Shown piece after piece: positions 53,280-62,876 of a DNA stretch of 64,000 nucleotides (its first letter is position 1; each line of letters begins with the position of its first letter). Below the pieces are notes generated by a model. The model saw only the letters and a list, made by a program, of their open reading frames with translations, searched no databases and was not told the origin of the DNA. The translations under genes and the position numbers were made by a program. The DNA is from Gymnodinialimonas sp. 57CJ19 (GTDB lineage Bacteria > Pseudomonadota > Alphaproteobacteria > Rhodobacterales > Rhodobacteraceae), in NCBI RefSeq assembly GCF_038396845.1, contig NZ_CP151587.1:656001-720000 (forward strand), read 5' to 3'.

Positions 53280-53723
53280 TTACTCTTCCGAGCCACCAAG
53301 GGATACGAGGTAAGCATAAAGGTTCAACGCGTCTTCTTCCGAACGGACCCGGAAGCTCATCGCGCCGCGCAGGCTGTCGTCACCAGCTGCTTCACGAATC
53401 CAACCCGTCGGATCTTGGACATAGGCAACGAAGGATTCCTCGTCCCACATCATTTCTGCGTCCATAAGCGCTTCAAGACCTCCGGAATAGCGGAAGTCTT
53501 CCACGGACCCGATCGTGCGGCCATGGATGCCATACAGGTTTGGACCCGTACGCGCGTTGCGTCCGGCGAGTGTTTCGCCCTCGGCATCCACAACAACGTG
53601 GCAGGCAACGCACTGGCGGAAGGTACGCTCTCCGGCGGCGGCGTCTCCGGTGGCGTGGCCATCGGCAAAAACAGGGGTCGCAAGGAGTGTCGCTGTGGCG
53701 GCTAGGATAGAAAGTGGCTTCAT
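53280..53723 (-). CDS. Periplasmic class I c-type cytochrome
   Basis: The 147-residue protein has a signal peptide (MKPLSILAATATLLATPVFA) and a single heme-binding motif CVACH (Cys38, Cys41, His42), with Met122 in GAMSFRV as the likely sixth ligand. Size and the segment RTGPNLYGIHGRTIGS are as in cytochrome c2-like electron carriers of Rhodobacterales. It likely carries electrons between bc1 complex and oxidase. It is a monocistronic gene, divergent from idi across 260 bp. Confidence 0.87.
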   Translation of the reverse strand: MKPLSILAATATLLATPVFADGHATGDAAAGERTFRQCVACHVVVDAEGETLAGRNARTGPNLYGIHGRTIGSVEDFRYSGGLEALMDAEMMWDEESFVAYVQDPTGWIREAAGDDSLRGAMSFRVRSEEDALNLYAYLVSLGGSEE

Positions 53724-53983
53724 TGATCGTCTCCTACAAAAGCTGATGAAAGTATAACTAGGTTCTTCGGCGAATGTTCACACCTTTTGGTGAGGCATAA
53801 CGCCCGCAGGGGCTGTGTTCACCCATACAAGACTCGTACAAAGCATTGATAAGACGCTGCGGGTGCTTTCACAAATGATCTGAAATAATCCCGCGCCACT
53901 GGTCAAATTGCGCGCAATGGCGCATGGGGCGCTGTAACGAGAAACTGGTCCCATTTGGGGCCATTGATGTAGCCGATAAGCCG

Positions 53984-54505
53984 ATGAAAATTCACATCCC
54001 CACCTGGGTCGACGGAACCTTGCAACCTGTGGAGAAACTGGAGGCGCATCAGCGCGGGCTCCGGCACAAGGCGGTTTCGGTTTTTCTGCTGAGGGATGGG
54101 GACGTGCTGCTGCAACAGCGCGCGATGGGGAAATACCATACGCCCGGTCTTTGGGCGAACACCTGTTGTACGCACCCCCAGTGGGACGAAAGTGCCATGG
54201 ATTGCGCCGTTCGGCGGCTGGATGAAGAGCTGGGGATTAAAGGCGTTTCCTTAACGTTTCGGGATACCGTGGAATACCGAGCGGACGTGGGCGGCGGCCT
54301 GATAGAACACGAAGTTGTAGATATCTTTGTGGGCGAACTGACGTCGGGTCAGGAGCCGGTAATGAACCCCGATGAGGTCATGGATGTCGCTTGGCGGCCC
54401 CTTGCCACGTTGAAGGCCCAGGTCGACGTCGCGCCGGAACTCTATACCCCATGGCTGCGCATTTATCTGAATGATCATGCCGACCTGATATTCGACGGGA
54501 ATTAG
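53984..54505 (+). CDS. idi: Isopentenyl-diphosphate delta-isomerase, type 1
   Basis: The 173-residue Nudix-fold enzyme interconverts IPP and DMAPP. Active-site Cys62 in ANTCCTHPQ and the acid pair Glu108/Glu110 in LIEHEVVDIF match Idi, and RRLDEELGI is its degenerate Nudix box. The start MKIHIPTWVDG is favoured over the frame from 53924 because family members begin with a similar short sequence. It complements dxs and ispA earlier in the window. The 260-bp upstream gap has small hairpins such as CACC-tttt-GGTG but no clear promoter. Confidence 0.92.
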   Translation: MKIHIPTWVDGTLQPVEKLEAHQRGLRHKAVSVFLLRDGDVLLQQRAMGKYHTPGLWANTCCTHPQWDESAMDCAVRRLDEELGIKGVSLTFRDTVEYRADVGGGLIEHEVVDIFVGELTSGQEPVMNPDEVMDVAWRPLATLKAQVDVAPELYTPWLRIYLNDHADLIFDGN

Positions 54506-54601
54506 CCGGGCAACGCCACCGAATTGCCGACCCCACCGAGCCCATAGGTTGCGAGAGGCCATCGTGCTGTCCATATAGGGCCTGAACGGATGGAGGCCCC
54601 T

Positions 54602-55159
54602 ATGGCGAAAGATGAATTCCCCGGCTGGCACGGCACAACGATCATTGGCGTGCGCAAGGGCGGCAAAGTGGTTGTTGCGGGTGACGGACAAGTCAGCCTT
54701 GGGCCGACGGTCATCAAGGGCAGCGCCCGCAAGGTGCGGCGATTGTCGCCGGGCGGCTACGATGTCGTTTGCGGGTTTGCGGGCTCCACCGCCGATGCCT
54801 TCACCCTGTTGGAGCGTCTTGAAGCCAAGCTAGAGGCAACGCCCGGTCAATTGCAGCGGGCCAGCGTTGAATTGGCCAAGGACTGGCGCACCGACAAATA
54901 CCTGCAAAAGCTGGAAGCGATGCTGATCGTCACCGATGGGTCCGAGCTTTATATCATCACCGGCGCGGGCGACGTGTTGGAACCAGAGCACGGCATTGCC
55001 GCGATTGGGTCAGGGGGCAACTACGCCTTGGCCGCTGCGCGCGGGATGCTCGACAGCGACAAAGACGCCGAGGCGATTGCCCGCGATGCCATGGCGATTG
55101 CGTCCGACATTTGCGTCTACACCAACGGTAACCTGACCGTAGAAACGATCTCTGCATGA
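54602..55159 (+). CDS. hslV: HslV protease subunit with N-terminal propeptide
   Basis: The 185-residue threonine protease is the peptidase of the HslUV complex. The nucleophile Thr12 follows an 11-residue leader ([11 protein letters not shown]), unlike E. coli HslV where Thr follows the initiator Met; removal of the leader is needed to expose it. [16 protein letters not shown] and [10 protein letters not shown] are conserved. GGAGG five bases before ATG 54602 favours it over 54590. Its stop overlaps the start of a membrane-protein gene inserted ahead of hslU. Confidence 0.95.
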   Translation: MAKDEFPGWHGTTIIGVRKGGKVVVAGDGQVSLGPTVIKGSARKVRRLSPGGYDVVCGFAGSTADAFTLLERLEAKLEATPGQLQRASVELAKDWRTDKYLQKLEAMLIVTDGSELYIITGAGDVLEPEHGIAAIGSGGNYALAAARGMLDSDKDAEAIARDAMAIASDICVYTNGNLTVETISA

Positions 55160-56232
55160 GCGATGTGACCCGCGATGACCTCCGCGCGGCTGTGGGTGCG
55201 GGCCTGATGTCCGAGGCTCAGGCAGCCTCTCTGCTGGCACTGGCGGAAGAGCGTGAAGGCGTGCGGGCGCGGCGGAGCGGCCTTGATGAACCGTTTGAGC
55301 TGTTCAAAGGATTCAACGAGATCTTCATAGTCGTCGGCCTCTCGATCTTGTTCGCGGGCTGGACGGGCGTGACGGGCCTGTCGATCTTCACCACCACCAG
55401 CGGCTATGTCTTGGGAATGGTGTTTTCGTTTGTGGCGATGGGCGTGCTGGTTCTTCTGGCGCGTTATTTCACCATCGCGCGGCGCATGGTGGCCCCATCG
55501 ATCGCGTTGGCGATCATGTTTGGGCTTTCTGCCGTGCAGTTCGGCCTGTCCTTTGCGGCGATGATGGACATGACGTTTCAGGCCAGTTGGACAGTGGCCG
55601 CGGGTCTTTCGGGCGTGCTGCTGGCCTTCTATTATCTGCTCTACCGCGTGCCGTTTACCGTTGCGCTGATCGCTGTGTCCGTTGTGGTGCTGACCTTCGG
55701 CCTTGTCACGATTGGCGGCACCGTGCCGGACGGAGTTGATGATCTGTTTCTTCTGTCCGCCGATGGCCCTTTTGCGATCATCACGATCCTTCTTGGCCTC
55801 ACGGGCCTTGCCATTGCGCTGGCCTTCGACATGAGCGACCCGCACCGCGTGACGCGGCGGGCCGCCTCGGGGTTTTGGCTGCACGTCATCGCCGCGCCTG
55901 CGATCGTGAACACCGTGGCGCTGACCCTGTTTCAGAACCCGGACGCGGGCGCAAAGCTGATGCTGCTGGTCTTCATCGCCTTCATGGCGCTGTTTGCCGT
56001 GGTGATCGACCGCCGCTCTTTCCTCGTGTCGGGCGTTGGCTACGTCGTGGCACTCTCCATTTCAGTCGTTGAAGGTGAAGGCGCGTTCCTTGTGATCCTG
56101 CTTCTTGGGGTCGGCATGGTTGTGCTTGGCGCCCAATGGGAACGTATCCGTGGCGCGATCATGCGCGGCCTTCCCAACTTCCCCGGTAAAACCCGTCTGC
56201 CCCCCTGGGCAGCAAAGGAGGCTCAATCATGA
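55156..56232 (+). CDS. Polytopic membrane protein embedded in the hslV-hslU operon
   Basis: The 358-residue protein has an N-terminal cytoplasmic helix ([27 protein letters not shown]) followed by about ten hydrophobic helices and a polar C-terminus ([19 protein letters not shown]). The helix resembles DUF2157-type N-termini, but I do not claim the family. It overlaps hslV by ATGA upstream and hslU by ATGA downstream, so ribosomes likely pass through all three. A role with HslUV at the membrane is only inference from coupling. Confidence 0.75.
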   Translation: MSDVTRDDLRAAVGAGLMSEAQAASLLALAEEREGVRARRSGLDEPFELFKGFNEIFIVVGLSILFAGWTGVTGLSIFTTTSGYVLGMVFSFVAMGVLVLLARYFTIARRMVAPSIALAIMFGLSAVQFGLSFAAMMDMTFQASWTVAAGLSGVLLAFYYLLYRVPFTVALIAVSVVVLTFGLVTIGGTVPDGVDDLFLLSADGPFAIITILLGLTGLAIALAFDMSDPHRVTRRAASGFWLHVIAAPAIVNTVALTLFQNPDAGAKLMLLVFIAFMALFAVVIDRRSFLVSGVGYVVALSISVVEGEGAFLVILLLGVGMVVLGAQWERIRGAIMRGLPNFPGKTRLPPWAAKEAQS

Positions 56233-57545
56233 GTGACCTAACCCCCCGCGAAATCGTTAGCGAACTTGACCGTTTCATCATCGGTCAGAACGACGCCAAA
56301 CGCGCCACCGCCGTGGCCCTGCGCAACCGTTGGCGGCGCAAGCAGTTGGGCGACGACCTGCGCGATGAGGTCTATCCCAAGAACATCCTGATGATCGGGC
56401 CCACAGGCGTCGGTAAAACCGAGATCAGCCGCCGCTTGGCCAAACTGGCGAAAGCACCATTCATCAAGGTCGAAGCCACAAAGTTCACCGAAGTGGGCTA
56501 CGTGGGCCGCGATGTGGAGCAAATCATCCGCGATCTGGTGGAATCCGCGCAAGTGATGATCCGCGAGCACATGCGCGAAGAGGTGAAGGCCAAGGCCCAC
56601 GATGCCGCCGAAAACCGCGTGATCGAGGCTTTGGCCGGCGAAAGCGCCCGCGATCAAACGCGCGAGATGTTCCGCAAAAAGCTCCGCGCGGGGGAGTTGG
56701 ACGATACGGTGATTGAACTTGAGGTTGCCGATACCTCTAACCCTCTTGGTGGCTTTGAGATTCCCGGTCAGCCCGGCGGCATGGGGGGCATGGGCCCCGG
56801 CATGATGAACCTGGGCGATCTGTTCAAAGGCATGGGTGGGCGCACCGTAAAGCGGCGTCTGACCGTGGCCGCGAGCTATGATCTGCTGATCGAGGAAGAG
56901 GCCGACAAGCTGCTGGATGCGGAAACCGTTTCGAAAGAGGCTCTGCGGGCGGTGGAGCAAAGTGGGATCGTGTTTATTGACGAGATCGACAAGGTCTGCG
57001 CCCGGTCCGATGCCCGCGGTGCCGATGTGTCCCGTGAAGGGGTGCAGCGCGATTTGTTGCCGTTGATTGAAGGCACAAGCGTATCCACCAAGCATGGCCC
57101 GGTGAAGACCGACCACATCCTGTTCATCGCCTCGGGCGCGTTCCACATTGCCAAGCCGTCCGACTTGTTGCCGGAATTACAGGGCCGCTTGCCGATCCGC
57201 GTGAACCTGCGGGCGCTTACCGAAGATGATTTTGTGCGCATTCTGACGGAAACCGACAACGCCCTGACGCGCCAATACACGGCCCTGATGGCAACCGAAG
57301 AAGTCACGGTAGAATTCACTGAAGACGGGATCAAAGCGCTGGCGCATATCGCGGCCGAAGTGAACGAGAGCATCGAAAACATCGGCGCACGCAGACTTTA
57401 TACCGTGCTGGAGCGCGTGTTTGAGGAGCTGAGCTTCACCGCCCCCGACCGTTCCGGCGACGTGGTAAAGGTGGATGCTACCTTTGTGGAAGAGAACCTC
57501 GGCGAATTAACGCGCAGCACCGATTTAAGCCGCTACGTTTTGTAA
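56229..57545 (+). CDS. hslU: HslU ATPase subunit
   Basis: The 438-residue AAA+ unfoldase feeds substrates to HslV. Walker A GPTGVGKT (57-64), pore and [20 protein letters not shown] segment, an intermediate domain ending in a Met/Gly-rich run ([11 protein letters not shown]), Walker [11 protein letters not shown] (near 245), and the C-terminal YVL tail that docks into HslV are present. Start overlaps the membrane-protein stop (ATGA). Heat-shock control is expected from the family, not visible here. Confidence 0.96.
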   Translation: MSDLTPREIVSELDRFIIGQNDAKRATAVALRNRWRRKQLGDDLRDEVYPKNILMIGPTGVGKTEISRRLAKLAKAPFIKVEATKFTEVGYVGRDVEQIIRDLVESAQVMIREHMREEVKAKAHDAAENRVIEALAGESARDQTREMFRKKLRAGELDDTVIELEVADTSNPLGGFEIPGQPGGMGGMGPGMMNLGDLFKGMGGRTVKRRLTVAASYDLLIEEEADKLLDAETVSKEALRAVEQSGIVFIDEIDKVCARSDARGADVSREGVQRDLLPLIEGTSVSTKHGPVKTDHILFIASGAFHIAKPSDLLPELQGRLPIRVNLRALTEDDFVRILTETDNALTRQYTALMATEEVTVEFTEDGIKALAHIAAEVNESIENIGARRLYTVLERVFEELSFTAPDRSGDVVKVDATFVEENLGELTRSTDLSRYVL

Positions 57546-57567
57546 GCGCTTGCTGGTATCAGGGCTT

Positions 57568-58689
57568 ATGGAAAACGCCCAAATCACCCGGCGCGCCTTG
57601 ATGTGCGGTGTTGCTGCCCTGCCTCTGGTGGGGTGCGGGGCGGTGCCCGATATCATGATCGTGCCGGAAGCGGCCTCGGTTGGTACCAATGAGACGGTCT
57701 TTACGGCCACCAATCGCGTCTTCCGCGACGGCGCGTTCCAGTCCGTCCGGCAGGAACAGCTGTCGTTTACGCAGTTCGACATCTCCGTTCCGCCCGAAAG
57801 GGAAGTCGGCGCCGTGCAGCCCGGCCGCTCCCGACGCCGGGGGCCTGATCTGCAAACCGAATTTGTCGCCAGCGCCGGTAACCACTTGCGATCGCCCGAA
57901 GCCTTTCGCGCCGCGCTTCAAGCCGAGGCGCAAAGGTCTGGCTCGCGCGAGGTTATGGTGTTTATTCACGGCTTCAATAGCACCATTGGAACCGGCCTAT
58001 ATCGCACTGCGCAAATCCACCACGATTTCGCCATTCCCGGCATTCCCGTGCACTATTCGTGGCCCAGCGCCGGGAACCCACTGGGCTATGCCTATGATCG
58101 GGATTCGGCCCTGTTTGCCCGCGACGGGTTGGAGGCGTTGCTTCGTGAGATTGTCGCTGCGGGTCTGGACATCGTCCTGACCGCCCATTCCCTTGGATCC
58201 GCTGTGGTGATGGAGGTGCTTCGTCAACTTCGCATCGGCGGCCAAGACGCCGTGATGAACCGGATCAACGGCGTGATCTTGTTCTCTCCCGATATCGACG
58301 TGGATGTGTTCCGGGGGCAGGCGGCGCGGATTGGCACCTTGCCTCAGCCCTTTGTCATCTTCACCTCGCAACGGGACCGGGCGTTAACGGTCTCGGCCCG
58401 CATTACAGGGCTGAGGGAACGGGTTGGCAACCTGTCCAACCCTGAGGACCTGGCCGACTTTGAAGTGACCTTGATCGACGTAAGCGCCTTTGCGGGCGGT
58501 GTGCGTGATCCGTTGAACCATTTTGCCGGGGCCTCTTCGCCCGCCGTGGTGCAGATCTTGCGAGAGGTGGCACAGCTCAACAGCGCGTTCGAACAGGACA
58601 CGAGCCAGCAAACCGGCCTGTTGCCCGGCACAATCCTGACAATCCAGAACGCGACGCAGGTGCTTCTGACCCCCTTGAGCCAGAACTAG
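57568..58689 (+). CDS. Alpha/beta-hydrolase lipoprotein, DUF900 type
   Basis: The 373-residue protein has a signal sequence with RR and lipobox (ALPLVGC), an alpha/beta-hydrolase core with VMVFIHGFNSTIGTGLYR (oxyanion region), nucleophile Ser in TAHSLGSAVVMEV and a late Asp/His. DUF900 proteins are esterase-like with unknown substrates. ATG 57568 is chosen by signal peptide. It lies 22 nt after hslU on the same strand and is probably co-transcribed. Its TAG overlaps the convergent smr stop as CTAG. Confidence 0.8.
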   Translation: MENAQITRRALMCGVAALPLVGCGAVPDIMIVPEAASVGTNETVFTATNRVFRDGAFQSVRQEQLSFTQFDISVPPEREVGAVQPGRSRRRGPDLQTEFVASAGNHLRSPEAFRAALQAEAQRSGSREVMVFIHGFNSTIGTGLYRTAQIHHDFAIPGIPVHYSWPSAGNPLGYAYDRDSALFARDGLEALLREIVAAGLDIVLTAHSLGSAVVMEVLRQLRIGGQDAVMNRINGVILFSPDIDVDVFRGQAARIGTLPQPFVIFTSQRDRALTVSARITGLRERVGNLSNPEDLADFEVTLIDVSAFAGGVRDPLNHFAGASSPAVVQILREVAQLNSAFEQDTSQQTGLLPGTILTIQNATQVLLTPLSQN

Positions 58690-59297
58690 CGCCGCCGTTT
58701 GAGGTAGACGTAGTAAGCACCGCCACCACCATGGCGTTGATGAGCCTCGCGGATATCAAGGATCATCGCACCCAGAGGCGGAGAGGTCAGCCAATTGGGT
58801 ATCTGATGCTTCAAAATCCCGCGTCGGATCGGGATCGGCCCGCCGCTGTCGCGATCCTTGCCTTTGCCCGTAATCACCAGAACCAAACGCCGCTCCATTT
58901 CGTGGGAATGGAAGATGAAACTGATCAAGGCGGGGTGCGCCTCGGCCAGGGTCATGCCGTGAAGGTCGATGCGACCCTCGGGCTTCAGCTTGCCGCGTGT
59001 CATGCGTTTATGGGTGCCGTGATCCATACGCACAGGGGCATGGGCCAGTCGCGCCGAAAGGCTCGGCGCATGGTTCACGGCGCCTTTGCTGAACGAAGAT
59101 TTCTCTCCCACGCGGAACGCAGGCAGACGCTCGGCGGTGGTACTTGGCTGTGGCCGGATCGGGGCGGGCTTTTTGGCGGGCGCGTCTTCGGTGATCTTAG
59201 GCGCACCGCTGCGGTCCATCGGTGTCGCCGTTGCTGCGACCCGGTCCCATAGGGCTTTGTCGTCCTCCGACATGCCTCTCTTGCTGCGCCGGGCCAT
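58686..59297 (-). CDS. Smr-domain protein
   Basis: The 203-residue protein has a long disordered N-terminal part rich in Pro/Ala and basic residues, then a C-terminal Smr domain (about 105-203) with RIDLHGMTLAEA, LVLVITGKGKD and the terminal GGGGAYYVYLKRRR. Smr domains can nick DNA or cut RNA. It is last in the tim44-mltA-smr unit, three bases after mltA. It is not MutS2-fused. Confidence 0.88.
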   Translation of the reverse strand: MARRSKRGMSEDDKALWDRVAATATPMDRSGAPKITEDAPAKKPAPIRPQPSTTAERLPAFRVGEKSSFSKGAVNHAPSLSARLAHAPVRMDHGTHKRMTRGKLKPEGRIDLHGMTLAEAHPALISFIFHSHEMERRLVLVITGKGKDRDSGGPIPIRRGILKHQIPNWLTSPPLGAMILDIREAHQRHGGGGAYYVYLKRRR

Positions 59298-59300
59298 TGC

Positions 59301-60317
59301 TTAAGCGTCCGGGATTAACTGGTGCGCCCGCTCGATCGGCAAAAGCACCATCATGCGTCCGGGGTCACGGATCACGCCTGCGGCTTCACCGGCCTCATCC
59401 CCATAGCCAAAAAAGATATCCGCACGCTGCGCGCCTTGGATGGCGCCGCCGGTATCTTGGGCAATCATCAGGCGGTTGATCGGGCCGTTACCCTCTTTCT
59501 CGATCCAGACGGGGGCGCCGAGGGGGGTATAATCCGGGTCCACAGCGATAGAGCGATGGGGCGTAATGTTGCGGTTCATCGCCCCGAGGGGGCCAAGGTT
59601 CGGGTCGGTGATATCGACCTCTCTGAAGAACACGTAGCTGGGATTATGGTGCAACAGGTCGCGCCCCTGTGACGGATTTCGGCGCACCCAGGATTGGATC
59701 ACCTGTGCGCTGACCTGATGGGGCTGGTACACGCCGCGCCGCACAAGTTCCCGCCCGATGGAGCGGTATTCATGGCCATTGCGTCCGCCATAGCCCACCC
59801 GAATGGCGCCGCCGCCCGCAAGGCTTATCCTGCCAGAACCTTGGATTTGCAGAAAGAACAGCTCTACCGGGTCGTCGACCCAGGCGATCTCCAGCCCTCG
59901 GCCTTCCAACACGCGGGTATCCTCGATCTGCTCACGCGACAGCCATTGGCCCGTGACCTCGGGCGGCATGCGGTAGACCGGGAAGCGGTAGCGGCTGGTG
60001 CGGGTGCGTGATCCGCTGAGTTCCGGCTCGTAATAACCCGTGAATAGCGCCGGGCCTTCGCCGCCAATCAAGACGGGGCGAAAAAACAGCTCGAAGAAAG
60101 TGCGGGCATCAGGGGCGGTTTCCGCCACATTGCACAGCGCCGCCCAATCGGAGCCTTCAAGATCCATACAGGTGTTTCGGAAAACCGAAAGGGCCGCGGC
60201 GTGATCGTCCGTGGCCCATCCATTCAGGTCGTCGAAATCAAGAAGCTGCACAGGCTCATCCGCCACGGCGACGCTCGCCATCATCAGAAAGGCAATGACA
60301 CTTGCGAGCCGTCTCAT
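59301..60317 (-). CDS. mltA: Membrane-bound lytic murein transglycosylase A
   Basis: The 338-residue protein has a signal peptide (MRRLASVIAFLMMASVAVA) and MltA-fold segments: GPALFTGYYEPELSGSR, FFLQIQGSGRISLAGG and the catalytic Asp in IAQDTGGAIQGAQRADIFFG near the C-terminus. It cuts peptidoglycan glycan chains to anhydromuropeptides. No lipobox Cys is seen after the signal, so it may be soluble in the periplasm. Gene order Tim44-mltA-smr is compact, with 3-nt gaps. Confidence 0.93.
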   Translation of the reverse strand: MRRLASVIAFLMMASVAVADEPVQLLDFDDLNGWATDDHAAALSVFRNTCMDLEGSDWAALCNVAETAPDARTFFELFFRPVLIGGEGPALFTGYYEPELSGSRTRTSRYRFPVYRMPPEVTGQWLSREQIEDTRVLEGRGLEIAWVDDPVELFFLQIQGSGRISLAGGGAIRVGYGGRNGHEYRSIGRELVRRGVYQPHQVSAQVIQSWVRRNPSQGRDLLHHNPSYVFFREVDITDPNLGPLGAMNRNITPHRSIAVDPDYTPLGAPVWIEKEGNGPINRLMIAQDTGGAIQGAQRADIFFGYGDEAGEAAGVIRDPGRMMVLLPIERAHQLIPDA

Positions 60318-60320
60318 CGG

Positions 60321-60971
60321 TCATCCGTCGGTGGCCACCAAGGCCCAGTTCGGATCATCGGACCCCATAGTGCGGGCGAACGTCCACACATCGCGCTGAC
60401 GTTTGATGGCCGTGCTGTCGCCTTCAATGATCTCCCCTTCGGCGTTGCGCACAACGCTTGTCAGCTCGCCCACAAAACGCACGGTGATTTCGCCAACACT
60501 GGTGGCCCGGTCAAAGGTGGCGCGTTGCAAGTTGATTTCGCGCACGCCAATGAACTCTGCCTCGATCTTCAGACCTTGTTCGTTGCGCTGGTTGATGACT
60601 TGTTCAAAGGTCTCCAGCACATCGGGGGCAAGGAACGGGCGCAGGCCCTCCACGTCGCCGCGTTCAAAGGCCATCAGGATCATCTCATAGGCTTGCCGTG
60701 CGCCGCCCAGGAATTCACCAACGCGAAAGCCCGGCTCTGCCATCTTCATGGCGGCCAGTGCTTTGGCGCTATCGGTGCCGTCTTCAACGTGATCGGTAAT
60801 ATCTTCGTCCGGGCCACCTTCAATGACCTCGAACTCTCGCCGGACACGGGTGCCAGCAGGGGCGGGCGGTTTTTCAAACCCATCCCGAGAGCCCAACACA
60901 GAACGTAGGCGCAAAATCAGAAAAACTGCGATGCCAGCCAGCACCAACAAGGACAAAAGGGAGGAGTTCAT
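60321..60971 (-). CDS. Tim44-like domain protein
   Basis: The 216-residue protein has one N-terminal membrane helix (MNSSLLSLLVLAGIAVFLILR) and a C-terminal Tim44/Bbl-like domain (about 85-216) with FLGGARQAYEMILMAFERGD and FVGELTSVVRNAEGEII. Such alphaproteobacterial proteins are related to mitochondrial Tim44 but their role is not established. GAGG eight bases before ATG 60971 decides the start; the frame to 61487 crosses the divergent fxsA gene. First gene of the unit leading to mltA and smr. Confidence 0.87.
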   Translation of the reverse strand: MNSSLLSLLVLAGIAVFLILRLRSVLGSRDGFEKPPAPAGTRVRREFEVIEGGPDEDITDHVEDGTDSAKALAAMKMAEPGFRVGEFLGGARQAYEMILMAFERGDVEGLRPFLAPDVLETFEQVINQRNEQGLKIEAEFIGVREINLQRATFDRATSVGEITVRFVGELTSVVRNAEGEIIEGDSTAIKRQRDVWTFARTMGSDDPNWALVATDG

Positions 60972-61125
60972 GTCGCCTCGATTGGGTGTGTGGGTTAAAA
61001 TATTGATCTTCAGGCACATATGTAGGGCAGGGGTGGGATCAAGTCCATTGCGCCAAGATGCATGGGTGCGGTTTACACGGTTTGCGGCGATAAGGCCGCG
61101 TGAAGGCTGAAGAGGCGTTAAGAAA

Positions 61126-61590
61126 ATGTGGCTGTTTTTTGTATTCATCGCGGTTCCGCTGATTGAGATTGGTCTGTTCATCCAAGTCGGTGGCTGGCTT
61201 GGCCTTTGGCCGACCCTGGCGATTGTGTTGCTGACGGCCATCGCCGGGACCGCTCTGGTCAAAAGCCAGGGGGCGCAGGCCCTTGCGCAGTTGCAGAACA
61301 GTTTCAACGACCTCCGCGACCCGACCGAGCCTTTGGCCCACGGCGCAATGATCCTGTTTTCCGGCGCGCTTTTGCTAACGCCGGGCTTCTTTACTGATGC
61401 CCTTGGTTTCGCGCTTCTGGTGCCCGCGTTCCGCCGTTTCGTTCTGAAACGGATCAAGGAACGGGTGAATGTGCAGACAGTACGCACGGACCGAGGCTGG
61501 CAGCCTCAGGATGAGACGATCATCGAAGGCACCTTTACCGCCGATGATCCCGAGCGCCCCTCGGGGCCCTCGGGCTGGCGCAGGGATTGA
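61126..61590 (+). CDS. fxsA: FxsA family membrane protein
   Basis: The 154-residue protein has three to four helices (MWLFFVFIAVPLIEIGLFIQ, LGLWPTLAIVLLTAIAGTAL, AHGAMILFSGALLLTPGFF) and the family segment TPGFFTDALGFALLVPAFRR. FxsA in E. coli suppresses F-plasmid exclusion of phage T7; its physiological function is unclear. It is divergent from the Tim44-like gene across 154 bp and 55 bp upstream of secB. Confidence 0.9.
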   Translation: MWLFFVFIAVPLIEIGLFIQVGGWLGLWPTLAIVLLTAIAGTALVKSQGAQALAQLQNSFNDLRDPTEPLAHGAMILFSGALLLTPGFFTDALGFALLVPAFRRFVLKRIKERVNVQTVRTDRGWQPQDETIIEGTFTADDPERPSGPSGWRRD

Positions 61591-61645
61591 GGCCGGGCGA
61601 CGGGCCTGTTAAAGCACCTCCGACCTCGAATGAAGGAGAGACCCT

Positions 61646-62161
61646 ATGTCCGACGCCTCTGCTAACGGCGACGCAACCGCAGGCGCAGCAGCTGAACCTG
61701 CCGCGCAACTTCCCAAGATGCAAATCCTGGGCCAATTCATCCGCGATCTGTCGTTTGAAAATGCAGCTGTGCAGAACGGCGTTGTGGCCCAAGGCCAGCC
61801 CGACATTCAGGTGCAGGTGGCGCTGGACGCCCGCAAGCGGACGACGGAAAATCAGTACGACGTCATCATGAAGCTGAAGGTCGAAAGCAAGACCAAGGAA
61901 GATGAGCCCAAAGCGATTTTCCTGATCGAGCTTGAGTATGGCGGCGTCTTTTTGATCGAAAACATTGCCGAGCAGCAATTGCACCCATTCTTGATGATCG
62001 AATGCCCTCGGATGCTGTTCCCTTTCGTGCGCCGCATCATCTCGGACGTGTCGCGTGACGGTGGCTATCCACCGCTGAACCTTGACCAGATTGATTTCGT
62101 GGCGCTTTACCGCCAGCAGCTTGCCGCGCGCCAGGCGCAGCAGCCCCAAGGTACGGCGTAA
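61646..62161 (+). CDS. secB: SecB export chaperone
   Basis: The 171-residue protein is the tetrameric cytoplasmic chaperone that delivers unfolded precursors to SecA. YIRDLSFENAA-type segment (here FIRDLSFENA), VALDARKRTTENQYDV and the LNLDQIDFVALYRQQ C-terminal helix are family landmarks. AAGGAG 9 nt before the ATG. Tail and convergent dnaQ are separated by 13 bp. Confidence 0.95.
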   Translation: MSDASANGDATAGAAAEPAAQLPKMQILGQFIRDLSFENAAVQNGVVAQGQPDIQVQVALDARKRTTENQYDVIMKLKVESKTKEDEPKAIFLIELEYGGVFLIENIAEQQLHPFLMIECPRMLFPFVRRIISDVSRDGGYPPLNLDQIDFVALYRQQLAARQAQQPQGTA

Positions 62162-62174
62162 GCCCTAGCCAAGA

Positions 62175-62873
62175 TCAGGAAAGACGCGACCAGATCGTGT
62201 CTTTTCCCAGTGCTTCGACAAAGGCCGCGTGAGCGGCCTTTTCTTCATCCGTCAAACGCGACGGCAGGGCGTTGGGGCGCGGCTTTGGACGCCAATTGTC
62301 ATCCTGCTGCTGCTGTGCTGTGTTGGACTTGGTCTGCGACAGGCCAAAATCGGGCTGCTTGCCGCCTGTCAGCTCTAGATACACATCCGCTAGGATCTCG
62401 GAGTCGAGCAACGCGCCGTGTTTTTCGCGGGCCGAGTTATCAATCCCGAACCGACGACACAGCGCATCCAGAGACGCGGGCGAGCCGGGAAACTTCTTGC
62501 GGGCGATCTTCAGCGTATCAAGCGCTTGGCTGTTGGGCAGCGTCGGTTTTCCCGCCCACTCAAGCTCGGCATTCAGGAAACGCATGTCGAATTCAGCGTT
62601 GTGAATGACCATTTGAGAGTCGCCCACGAAGTCCAGAAAATCCTGTGCAATTGCGGCGAATAGGGGCTTGTCGGCAAGGAAATCTTCGCCAATGCCGTGC
62701 ACTTCAAACGCCTCTTTCGGCATGTCGCGTTCGGGCTGGATATACTGGTGATAGGTCTTGCCGGTCGCGACCTGGTTGAACACCTCAACGGCCCCGATCT
62801 CGACAATCCGATGACGCGGGTTGTCATAGGGGTTCAGGCCGGTGGTTTCCGTATCGAGGACGATCTCACGCAT
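62175..62873 (-). CDS. dnaQ: DNA polymerase III epsilon subunit (3'-5' proofreading exonuclease)
   Basis: The 232-residue DEDDh exonuclease has Asp7/Glu9 in VLDTETTG, HNAEFDMRFLNAEL and HGALLDSEILADVYLEL with the catalytic His/Asp. The C-terminal linker (about 185-205) is Gln/Asn-rich and the tail binds the alpha subunit. Possible starts are TTG 62876 and ATG 62873; ATG is preferred. It lies just after coaE on the same strand, within an aroE-coaE-dnaQ operon. Confidence 0.94.
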   Translation of the reverse strand: MREIVLDTETTGLNPYDNPRHRIVEIGAVEVFNQVATGKTYHQYIQPERDMPKEAFEVHGIGEDFLADKPLFAAIAQDFLDFVGDSQMVIHNAEFDMRFLNAELEWAGKPTLPNSQALDTLKIARKKFPGSPASLDALCRRFGIDNSAREKHGALLDSEILADVYLELTGGKQPDFGLSQTKSNTAQQQQDDNWRPKPRPNALPSRLTDEEKAAHAAFVEALGKDTIWSRLS

Positions 62874-62876
62874 CAA

